A DNA stretch of 64,000 nt from the NCBI RefSeq assembly GCF_026810505.1, contig NZ_CP101750.1:2137448-2201447 (forward strand). Reading direction: 5' to 3'. Under the pieces are notes generated by a model. That model had not been told where the DNA came from. It ran no database searches and saw only the letters and a list, made by a program, of their open reading frames with translations. The stretch comes from Streptomyces sp. Je 1-369. Its GTDB lineage: Bacteria > Actinomycetota > Actinomycetes > Streptomycetales > Streptomycetaceae. This document shows positions 57,941 to 64,000 of the stretch, in pieces. The translations under genes were made by a program, and so were the position numbers. Positions within the stretch are counted from its first letter, which is position 1. Each line of letters begins with the position of its first letter.

Positions 57941-58407
57941 GAGTACTTGACGCCCTTCATTTTGATGGTCCGCCATCCTGCCATCACCCCCACGGTCGAG
58001 GGCGAATTGACCGGGGCGACATCGGTTCCGCCACTGCCGCCGCCGTTCTGCTTGCGGCAGTAATAGCCGAGGGCGTCGAGCTTCTTGACGTCACTCATCG
58101 CCTGGTACTTCTTGTACGACTTGATCATGGCCGCACGCTTCTGCGCAGGCGTCGCTTCCTTGGCCTTCGTGTACGCGTAGCACCCGACGCTGGCGCCGAT
58201 CCCTACCCACGATGCCCCCTTGGCCAGCGCTTTGGCAAGGCCCGCCGCTCCGCTGCCGATGCCGAGGACGGCACATATCTCGTCCGCGCCGAGTGCCTGC
58301 CGCTGCGCCGCCTCCTGTGGCGCCGAAGCCGCGTACGCCGTACCACCCGCTACCCCGGTCATGGCGCAGGCAATCACGACGGAAATACCTTTATTACGCA
58401 TGCTCAT
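57919..58407 (-). CDS. Small secreted protein, hypothetical
   Basis: 162 residues. Signal peptide (RNKGISVVIACAMTGVAGGTAYA), then a body with a hydrophobic Gly/Ala region (ICAVLGIGSGAAGLAKALAKGASWVGIGASVGCYAYTKAKE) and several Cys. The body resembles a bacteriocin or membrane-active Gly/Ala-rich protein, but this is only a compositional impression. It is followed by a small membrane protein gene, a layout used by some peptide/immunity pairs. Start ATG 58407 with GGGGGAAC upstream; ATG 58401 also possible. Confidence 0.75.
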   Translation of the reverse strand: MSMRNKGISVVIACAMTGVAGGTAYAASAPQEAAQRQALGADEICAVLGIGSGAAGLAKALAKGASWVGIGASVGCYAYTKAKEATPAQKRAAMIKSYKKYQAMSDVKKLDALGYYCRKQNGGGSGGTDVAPVNSPSTVGVMAGWRTIKMKGVKYSCTASRD

Positions 58408-58521
58408 GAACTCGTTCCCCCAAGTTCTCGCAATTGCTTGGTCAATGCACGCGGGACGCTACCAGCGGGAACTCGGCGTACGCAATGATCTTTGACAGCA
58501 CATAGCTATTCCTTGACGGAT

Positions 58522-59067
58522 CTACACGAGCAGCCGTCCGAGCATCTCCCGCGCATACTCCTCGTCGTACTCCCCGCCCGTGAGGAGCACTTGCAGGCTG
58601 ATGCCGTCCATCAGGGCGACGAGGGCGCGCGCGGTGACCGGGTCGGTGCGGAGCTCGATGACGTCCGCGAGCCCGGCGCACCATTCGGCGGCCACGGGCC
58701 GCAGCGCGGGCCTGCGCAGGGCGGCGAGATAGAGCTCGTACTCCAACTCGACCCCGGCCCGCTCCCCCGCGAACCACTCACCCAGGACCCGGGCGAGCCC
58801 ACGAGCCAGGTCGCCGAGGTCGGCCGCCGGGTCCTCGAACACGTCACTGGCGGCCATCACCTTCGCGAAACCCTCGTTGCTCTGCCGCAGCGCGGCGGTC
58901 AGCAGCTCGTCGAGCGTCTTGAAGTGGTACGTGGTCGAGCCGAGCGGCACGTCGGCCTCGGCGGCGACCGAGCGGTGGCTGAGCCCGCCGATCCCTTTCG
59001 CCCCGACGACGCGGATCGCGGCGTCGATGATCCGCTGCCGACGCTCGGGATCGTACCGACGCCCCAT
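58522..59067 (-). CDS. TetR family transcriptional regulator
   Basis: 181 residues. N-terminal helix-turn-helix QRIIDAAIRVVGAKGIGGLSHRSVAAEADVPLGSTTYHFKTLDELLTAAL, the TetR signature, and a helical ligand-binding domain. Start ATG 59067 overlaps the stop of the SMR gene by one base, so both are in one operon and the regulator most likely represses its own efflux pump. The operator candidates at 59386-59425 support this. Confidence 0.92.
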   Translation of the reverse strand: MGRRYDPERRQRIIDAAIRVVGAKGIGGLSHRSVAAEADVPLGSTTYHFKTLDELLTAALRQSNEGFAKVMAASDVFEDPAADLGDLARGLARVLGEWFAGERAGVELEYELYLAALRRPALRPVAAEWCAGLADVIELRTDPVTARALVALMDGISLQVLLTGGEYDEEYAREMLGRLLV

Positions 59068-59387
59068 CAGTGGGCCCCGCCCAGATTGAGCACGACGACG
59101 CCCGCGATGACGAGCGCGATGCCCGCGACCTTGACCATGTTGGCCGACTCCCCCAGGAAGATCATGCCGATGGCGGCCACGGCGGCGGTGCCGATGCCGG
59201 CCCAGATCGCATAGGCGGTGCCGACGGACAGGGTCTTCAGGGTCTGTGCGAGCAGCGTGAAGGCGAGCAGGTACCCCGCGACCGTGATCAGCGAGGGAAC
59301 CAGCCTGCTGAACCCCTCGCTGTACTTCATGGCCGTCGTCCCGGCCACCTCCGCCGCGATGGCCGCGGCCAGCAGTGCGTATCCCAT
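59067..59387 (-). CDS. SMR family multidrug efflux protein (EmrE/QacE type)
   Basis: 106 residues with four transmembrane helices. The essential Glu is E13 in LLAAAIAAEVAGTTAMKYSEGF. Family motifs TLSVGTAYAIWAGIGTA and GMIFLGESANMVKVAGIALVIAGVVVLNL are intact. It should export quaternary ammonium or similar cations as a dimer, driven by protons. It is the first gene of an operon with TetR; the promoter contains two repeats over the start codon. Confidence 0.95.
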   Translation of the reverse strand: MGYALLAAAIAAEVAGTTAMKYSEGFSRLVPSLITVAGYLLAFTLLAQTLKTLSVGTAYAIWAGIGTAAVAAIGMIFLGESANMVKVAGIALVIAGVVVLNLGGAH

Positions 59388-59425
59388 GCGTACGAGTGTA
59401 CATATCGATGCGTACGGGCGTACAC
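59386..59425. promoter_or_regulatory. Two tandem TetR operator-like repeats at the SMR start
   Basis: ATGCGTACGAGTGTACAT (59386-59403) and ATGCGTACGGGCGTACAC (59408-59425), 22 bp apart, 14 of 18 identical. Each contains GTAC-N4-GTAC. They lie directly upstream of and over the start codon of the SMR gene, where a TetR repressor would block transcription. Confidence 0.7.
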
Positions 59426-59477
59426 AAAAGCGCGTCCAGGCCTCGGGCGGCGCGATCGGCGTGAGCGCACACGACGA

Positions 59478-59505
59478 AGCCCCCCGGAGAATCCTCCAGG
59501 GGGCT
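59478..59505 (-). terminator. Terminator of the suf operon
   Basis: Hairpin AGCCCCC/GGGGGCT with an inner GGAG/CTCC stem and AATC loop (59478-59505), 22 bp after the stop of the last suf gene. No long T-run. Confidence 0.8.
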
Positions 59506-59526
59506 ACGTACGCGGTGGTGTCACTC

Positions 59527-59865
59527 TCAGACGTTGAACCCGAGCGCCCGAAGCTGCTCGCGGCCGTCGTCCGTGATCTTGTCGGGGCCCCACGGCGGCA
59601 TCCAGACCCAGTTGATCCGGAGCTCGTTGACGATGCCCTCCGTCGCCGACTTCGCCTGGTCCTCGATGACGTCGGTCAGCGGGCAGGCCGCGGACGTGAG
59701 CGTCATGTCGATCGTGGCGATGTTGGCGTCGTCGATGTGCACGCCGTAGATCAGGCCGAGGTTGACGACGTCGATGCCCAGTTCGGGGTCGACGACGTCG
59801 TACAGCGCCTCGCGGACCTCTTCCTCGGAAGCGGGCTTCGTGGTCAGGGTCTCGTTCTCGCTCAT
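59527..59865 (-). CDS. sufT: MIP18/DUF59 family Fe-S assembly factor (SufT)
   Basis: 112 residues. The family pattern EEVREALYDVVDPELGIDVVNLGLIYGV, LTSAACPLTDVIEDQAKSA (conserved Cys) and VWMPPWGPDKITDDGREQLRALG is complete. SufT helps mature Fe-S proteins under high demand. ATG 59865 overlaps the sufU stop by 4 nt. It is the last gene of the suf operon. Confidence 0.94.
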   Translation of the reverse strand: MSENETLTTKPASEEEVREALYDVVDPELGIDVVNLGLIYGVHIDDANIATIDMTLTSAACPLTDVIEDQAKSATEGIVNELRINWVWMPPWGPDKITDDGREQLRALGFNV

Positions 59866-60338
59866 GCGGTCTTCCTCTCAGCGACGTCGGCGGCATCGGT
59901 GCCCAGCGCCTGGGCCGTCGCGTCCTTCCACGCCATCCAGCTCAGCAGAGCACACTTCACACGCGCCGGGTACTTGGAGACCCCGGCGAACGCGACCGCG
60001 TCCTCCAGGACCTCCTCCATCGCGTCGTCCGGCTCCAGCTTGCCCTTGGACTGCATCAGTTCCAGGAAGACCTCCTGGATCCGCTGCGCCTCGGCGAGCT
60101 CCTTGCCGACGAGCAGGTCGTTCAGGACGGACGCGCTGGCCTGGCTGATGGAGCAGCCCTGGCCCTCGTACGACACGTCGGCGATCGTCGACCCGTCGTA
60201 CTTGACGCGCAGCGTGATCTCGTCGCCGCACGTCGGGTTGACGTGGTGCACCTCGGCGTCGCCATCGCGCAGACCACGCCCGTGCGGGTGCTTGTAGTGG
60301 TCCAGGATGACTTCCTGGTACATCGAATCCAGCTTCAC
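59862..60338 (-). CDS. sufU: SufU-type Fe-S cluster assembly protein
   Basis: 158 residues of the U-type scaffold/sulfurtransferase: MYQEVILDHYKHPHGRG, NPTCGDEITL, GQGCSISQASASVLNDLLVGK, and KYPARVKCALLSW supply the three conserved Cys and an Asp for zinc. SufU accepts sulfur from SufS. The start is GTG 60338. Located between sufS and sufT. Confidence 0.96.
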   Translation of the reverse strand: MKLDSMYQEVILDHYKHPHGRGLRDGDAEVHHVNPTCGDEITLRVKYDGSTIADVSYEGQGCSISQASASVLNDLLVGKELAEAQRIQEVFLELMQSKGKLEPDDAMEEVLEDAVAFAGVSKYPARVKCALLSWMAWKDATAQALGTDAADVAERKTA

Positions 60339-60354
60339 GTTCCCAGCCAGCCCC

Positions 60355-61623
60355 TCAGCCGAAGAAGTTCCGTACGTGCTCCAGGCCGTCGACGAGAGCG
60401 TCGATCTCGCCGGGCGTGGAGTACAGATAGAACGACGCTCGCGTGGTCGCAGGAATTCCGTACCGCAGGCAGACGGGGCGCGCGCAGTGGTGGCCCACGC
60501 GCACCGCGATGCCCTGCTCGTCGAGGACCTGGCCCACGTCGTGCGGGTGGATGTCGCCGAGCGTGAAGGAGATCGCGGCGCCGCGCTCCTCGGCCGTCGT
60601 CGGGCCGATGATGCGCAGGTCGGGCACCTCCAGGAGGCGCTTGACCGCGTACTCGGTGATCGCGTGCTCGTGCGCGGCGATCTTGTCCATGCCGATGGCC
60701 GAGAGATAGTCCACGGCCGCGCCCAGGCCGACGGCCTGGGAGACCGGCGGCGTGCCGGCCTCGAACTTGTGCGGCGCGGGCGCGTACGTCGACGAGTTCA
60801 TCGACACGGTCTCGATCATCTCGCCGCCGCCGAGGAACGGGGGCAGGTCCTCCAGGAGCTCCTGGCGTCCCCACAGCACGCCGATGCCCGTCGGACCGCA
60901 CATCTTGTGACCGGTGAAGGCCACGAAGTCGGCCTGCAGCGCCTGCACGTCCAGCGGCATGTGCGGGGCGGCCTGCGAGGCGTCGATGAGGACGAGGGCG
61001 CCGACCTCCTGGGCGCGGCGCACTATGGCCTCGACCGGGTTGTGCGTGCCCAGGATGTTGCTGACCAGGACGAAGGAGACGATCTTCGTCTTCTCGGTGA
61101 TGACCTCTTCGATGTTGGAGAGGTCCAGGCGACCGTCGTCGGTGAGGCCGAACCACTTCAGCTTCGCGCCGGTGCGCTGCGAGAGCAGCTGCCACGGGAC
61201 GATGTTGGAGTGGTGCTCCATCTCCGTGATGACGATCTCGGTCTCGTGGTCCACGCGGTAGGGCTCGTCGGCCCAGCCCAGCATGTTCGCGACGAGGTTG
61301 AGCGACTCCGAGGCGTTCTTGGTGAAGATCACCTCGTCGCGGCTGGGCGCGTTGATGAACTCCGCGACCTTGTCACGGGCGCCCTCGTACAGCGCCGTGG
61401 CCTCCTCGGCGAGGACGTGCACGCCGCGGTGAACGTTGGCGTTGTGCTGCTCGTAGTACTCGTTCAGTACGTCGAGGACCTGGCGCGGCGTCTGCGAGGT
61501 CGCCGCGTTGTCCAGGTACACGAGCTTCTTGCCGTCGTGGATCGTGCGATCCAGGATCGGGAAGTCCTTGCGGATCGCCTCGGTGTCGAGGAGGCCGGAG
61601 AGCCCCTGGTGGGCCACTGTCAC
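60355..61623 (-). CDS. sufS: Cysteine desulfurase SufS
   Basis: 422 residues, class V PLP enzyme. Lys in FTGHKMCGPTGIGVLWG forms the Schiff base; the catalytic Cys is in VRVGHHCARPVC. YLDNAATSQTPRQV, HRGVHVLAEEAT and EMEHHSNIVPW are diagnostic. It removes sulfur from cysteine for Fe-S cluster assembly. Start GTG 61623 overlaps the sufC stop (61620). Confidence 0.97.
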   Translation of the reverse strand: MTVAHQGLSGLLDTEAIRKDFPILDRTIHDGKKLVYLDNAATSQTPRQVLDVLNEYYEQHNANVHRGVHVLAEEATALYEGARDKVAEFINAPSRDEVIFTKNASESLNLVANMLGWADEPYRVDHETEIVITEMEHHSNIVPWQLLSQRTGAKLKWFGLTDDGRLDLSNIEEVITEKTKIVSFVLVSNILGTHNPVEAIVRRAQEVGALVLIDASQAAPHMPLDVQALQADFVAFTGHKMCGPTGIGVLWGRQELLEDLPPFLGGGEMIETVSMNSSTYAPAPHKFEAGTPPVSQAVGLGAAVDYLSAIGMDKIAAHEHAITEYAVKRLLEVPDLRIIGPTTAEERGAAISFTLGDIHPHDVGQVLDEQGIAVRVGHHCARPVCLRYGIPATTRASFYLYSTPGEIDALVDGLEHVRNFFG

Positions 61624-62384
61624 GCGGATGCGCCACCCTTCGTGTAGGCCTCGTAGCCCTCGGCCTCCAGCTTGTCGGCGAGCTCGGCGCCGCCGGACTC
61701 GGCGATGCGGCCGTTGGCGAAGACGTGCACGAAGTCGGGCTTGATGTAGCGCAGGATGCGCGTGTAGTGCGTGATGAGGAGGGTGCCGACCTCGCCCGTC
61801 TCGCGGACGCGGTTGACGCCGTCCGAGACCTGGCGCAGCGCGTCGACGTCCAGACCGGAGTCCGTCTCGTCGAGGATCGCGATCTTCGGCTTGAGGAGCT
61901 CCATCTGGAGGATCTCGTGGCGCTTCTTCTCACCGCCGGAGAAGCCCTCGTTCACGTTGCGCTCGGCGAAGGCCGGGTCCATCTGGAGCTGCTCCATCGC
62001 GGACTTGACCTCCTTCACCCAGGTGCGCAGCTTGGGGGCCTCGCCGCGGATCGCCGTCGCCGACGTGCGCAGGAAGTTGGAGACCGAGACGCCGGGGACC
62101 TCGACCGGGTACTGCATGGCCAGGAACATGCCGGCGCGGGCGCGCTCGTCGACGGACATCTCGAGGACGTCCTCGCCGTCGAGGGTCACGCTGCCCTGGG
62201 TGATCGTGTACTTGGGGTGACCCGCGACCGAGTAGGCGAGCGTCGACTTGCCGGAGCCGTTCGGGCCCATGATGGCGTGGGTCTCGCCCTGCTTCACGGT
62301 CAGGTCGACGCCCTTGAGGATCTCCTTCGTGGCGTTGTCGGCCTCGACGGTGACGTGCAGGTCCTTGATTTCAAGCGTTGCCAT
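61620..62384 (-). CDS. sufC: Fe-S cluster assembly ATPase SufC
   Basis: 254 residues, soluble ABC ATPase. Walker A GPNGSGKSTLAYSVAGHP, signature FSGGEKKRHEILQM, Walker B IAILDETDSGLDVDAL, and the switch His in LLITHYTRIL. SufC drives the SufBCD scaffold. It starts at ATG 62384, 8 bp after the Rieske gene stop. Confidence 0.97.
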   Translation of the reverse strand: MATLEIKDLHVTVEADNATKEILKGVDLTVKQGETHAIMGPNGSGKSTLAYSVAGHPKYTITQGSVTLDGEDVLEMSVDERARAGMFLAMQYPVEVPGVSVSNFLRTSATAIRGEAPKLRTWVKEVKSAMEQLQMDPAFAERNVNEGFSGGEKKRHEILQMELLKPKIAILDETDSGLDVDALRQVSDGVNRVRETGEVGTLLITHYTRILRYIKPDFVHVFANGRIAESGGAELADKLEAEGYEAYTKGGASA

Positions 62385-62391
62385 GGGTGCC

Positions 62392-62736
62392 TCAGGACTC
62401 CTGGGAAAGGGAGGCGTGCACGTCTACGAGTACATCGCCCCCTTCGATCTTTACGGGGTATACGGGGACGGGGCGCGTCGCGGGGAGGCCGGACGGCTTG
62501 CCGGTGCGGAGGTCGAAGCTGGAGCCGTGCAGCCAGCACTCGATCTGACAGTCCTCCACCTCGCCCTCGGAGAGGGAGACGTTCGCGTGCGAGCAGATGT
62601 CGTGAATCGCGTACACCTCGCCCTCGGTGTGGACGACCGAGACCGGCGTGCCGTCGAGTTCCACCCGCTTCGGGGTGTCCTCCTCCAGCTCGCTCAGTCC
62701 GCAGGCCCGAACGAAGCGGGCTTGGTCGAGGCTCAT
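62392..62736 (-). CDS. Rieske-type [2Fe-2S] ferredoxin, non-heme type, in the suf operon
   Basis: 114 residues. The Rieske ligands are in DICSHANVSLSEGEVEDCQIECWLHGSSFD (C-x-H and C-x2-H). The rest is a typical bacterial NirD/BphA3-like fold (VRACGLSELEEDTPKRVELDGTPVSVVHTEGEVYAIHD). ATG 62736 overlaps the sufD stop (ATGA). In actinobacteria this gene usually lies between sufD and sufC, and it may supply electrons for assembly. Confidence 0.95.
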   Translation of the reverse strand: MSLDQARFVRACGLSELEEDTPKRVELDGTPVSVVHTEGEVYAIHDICSHANVSLSEGEVEDCQIECWLHGSSFDLRTGKPSGLPATRPVPVYPVKIEGGDVLVDVHASLSQES

Positions 62737-63914
62737 GCGACGGTCGCCTCCAGCTCCTCTTCGATCTTCGCGATGAGGCGCTCCTCGACGTCGGGCAGGC
62801 CGATCTGCTGGACCAGCTCGGCGAAGAAGCCGCGGACGACGAGGCGGCGGGCCTCCTCCTCCGGGATGCCGCGCGACTGCAGGTAGAACAGCTGCTCGTC
62901 GTCGAAGCGGCCGGTCGCCGAGGCGTGGCCCGCGCCGACGATCTCGCCGGTCTCGATCTCGAGGTTCGGCACCGAGTCGACCCGGGCGCCGTCGGTCAGA
63001 ACCAGGTTGCGGTTCATCTCGTACGTGTCCGTGCCCTCGGCCGCGGCCTCGATGAGGACGTCGCCGATCCACACCGCGTGGGCCTCGTCGCCCTGGAGCG
63101 CGCCCTTGTAGACGACGTTCGACTTGCAGTGCGGGGTGTTGTGGTCGACCAGGAGGCGGTGCTCCTGGTGCTGGCCCGCGTCGGTGATGTACAGGCCGAA
63201 GAGCTCGGCCTCGCCACCGGTGCCCGCGTAGTGCACGCGCGGGTGCAGGCGGACCAGGTCGCCGCCGAAGGTGACGACCACGGACTTGAAGGACGCGTCA
63301 CGGCCGACCAGCGCGTTGTGCTGGGCGACGTGCACCGCGGTGTCGTCCCAGTCCTGGACGGAGACGACGGTGAGCTTCGCGCCGTCGCCGACGACGAAGT
63401 CGACGTTGGCGGCGAGCACGGCGTCACCGGTGTGGTCGATGACGACGAGGGCCTCGGCGAACGCGCCGAGCTCGACGACCTGGTGCGCGAAGGCGGTGCC
63501 GCCCTCGCCGTGCACGGCGATGCGGATGGGCTCGGTGAGCACCGTGTCCTTGGGGACGGTCACGACCGAGGCCTTCTCGAAGGACGAGTAGGCCTGGGCG
63601 GCGACGCGGTCGACGGGCTTGCCCGCCTTGCCGACGCGGACGTCGTCGCGGCCGACGGTCTCCTGGGTGACGCCCTCGGGGGCGCTCACCTCGACGCGGA
63701 TGCCGCCGTCGGCGCCGGCCGTGCCGTCGTGCAGCCCGCGCAGGCGCTCCAGCGGCGTGAACCGCCACTCCTCCTCGCGGCCGTGCGGGACCGGGAAGCT
63801 GTCCACGTCGTAGGACGGGGGAGCGCTCATGCGGGTGGCGACGGTGGACTCGGCGGCCACCGCGATGGACCCGGCGGTCGTCGACCCCACGGGAATATTC
63901 TGAGCCTCAGCCAT
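62733..63914 (-). CDS. sufD: Fe-S cluster assembly protein SufD
   Basis: 393 residues of the SufBD beta-helix family: SVQDWDDTAVHVAQHNALVGRDASFKSVVVTFGGDLVRL, HTPHCKSNVVYKGALQGDEAHAVWIGDVLI (NVVYKGAL signature) and GHASATGRFDDEQLFYLQSRGIPEEEARRLVVRGFFAELV. It forms the SufBC2D scaffold. Its start ATG 63914 is 62 bp after the sufB stop. Confidence 0.97.
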   Translation of the reverse strand: MAEAQNIPVGSTTAGSIAVAAESTVATRMSAPPSYDVDSFPVPHGREEEWRFTPLERLRGLHDGTAGADGGIRVEVSAPEGVTQETVGRDDVRVGKAGKPVDRVAAQAYSSFEKASVVTVPKDTVLTEPIRIAVHGEGGTAFAHQVVELGAFAEALVVIDHTGDAVLAANVDFVVGDGAKLTVVSVQDWDDTAVHVAQHNALVGRDASFKSVVVTFGGDLVRLHPRVHYAGTGGEAELFGLYITDAGQHQEHRLLVDHNTPHCKSNVVYKGALQGDEAHAVWIGDVLIEAAAEGTDTYEMNRNLVLTDGARVDSVPNLEIETGEIVGAGHASATGRFDDEQLFYLQSRGIPEEEARRLVVRGFFAELVQQIGLPDVEERLIAKIEEELEATVA

Positions 63915-63976
63915 GGCTGTCGTCGTGCTCTCTCTCTGCGTAAGAAGTCAGTCGCTGCGGGGGACGGTGTCCGGTC

Positions 63977-64000
63977 TTAGCCGACCGAACCCTCCATCTG
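63977..64000 (-). CDS. sufB: Fe-S cluster assembly protein SufB, last seven codons
   Basis: The final bases of the window read QMEGSVG-stop (TAA 63977-63979) on the minus strand, which matches the end of SufB. The gene continues to the right of the window and is the first suf structural gene upstream of sufD. Only the C-terminus is visible; the call rests on position and this short tail. Confidence 0.75.
   Translation of the reverse strand, partial: QMEGSVG

Overview
The window is high-GC (about 70% or more) DNA with GTG/ATG starts, purine-rich ribosome binding sites, GTGA/ATGA stop-start overlaps and strong third-position GC bias. It carries ectABCD, mycothiol-type domains, PadR, IclR, ECF-sigma and Ser/Thr-kinase genes and a Gram-positive suf operon. 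All of this points to a Streptomyces chromosome. From memory and unverified, the order from the LAETG-type protein through ectABCD, dapA and dapD to sufBDCSU-sufT matches the S. coelicolor region around SCO1860-SCO1925. No rRNA, tRNA, CRISPR, IS or phage genes were seen.

Layout. 1-3100: a partial secreted protein, an amidohydrolase and a class V aminotransferase. 3583-6937: the ectoine/5-hydroxyectoine operon. 7000-8740: an Old Yellow Enzyme with a divergent MarR regulator. 8776-10466: an ECF sigma factor with an anti-sigma/maleylpyruvate-isomerase fusion. 10873-28101: an inverted block (below). 28102-31943: a sugar/polyol ABC transporter remnant with a Zn-dehydrogenase. 32295-40909: a TerD-type protein, a pair of Ser/Thr kinases with PQQ-like propellers separated by a repeat-encoded ORF, and a PhoX-type phosphatase. 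41026-43884: an SDR, then a three-gene cassette around an intracellular trypsin-like (NAL1-like) peptidase. 43978-51381: a large hypothetical, a secreted nuclease, small enzymes and a cell-envelope operon. 51534-55409: dapA, a sigma-factor pair and dapD. 55419-59387: an MFS transporter with a divergent HxlR-peroxiredoxin fusion, small secreted and membrane proteins, and SMR efflux with a TetR regulator. 59527-64000: the suf Fe-S cluster operon on the minus strand, cut by the right edge inside sufB.

The main result is a precise 17,229-bp inversion (10873-28101). At its left edge the C-terminal third of a class V aminotransferase abuts the N-terminal 102 codons of a sugar-binding lipoprotein. 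At its right edge the N-terminal two thirds of the same aminotransferase abuts the remaining 352 codons of the same binding protein. Turning the block over restores both genes exactly in frame with no base gained or lost. The inversion destroys both genes and separates a DeoR regulator, and probably the promoter, from the two permease genes and the dehydrogenase it would have controlled.

Inside the inverted block are genes of oxidative hexuronate/glucarate breakdown: a uronate dehydrogenase, 5-dehydro-4-deoxyglucarate dehydratase (kdgD), an IclR regulator and a 2,5-dioxovalerate-type aldehyde dehydrogenase. The kdgD gene and the IclR/aldehyde-dehydrogenase pair share a GTTCAG-type operator-like sequence. 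Other points of interest are the protease cassette, the HxlR-peroxiredoxin fusion with a palindrome in its promoter, a CPBP protein that has lost its active-site residues, and several tandem operator-like repeats.
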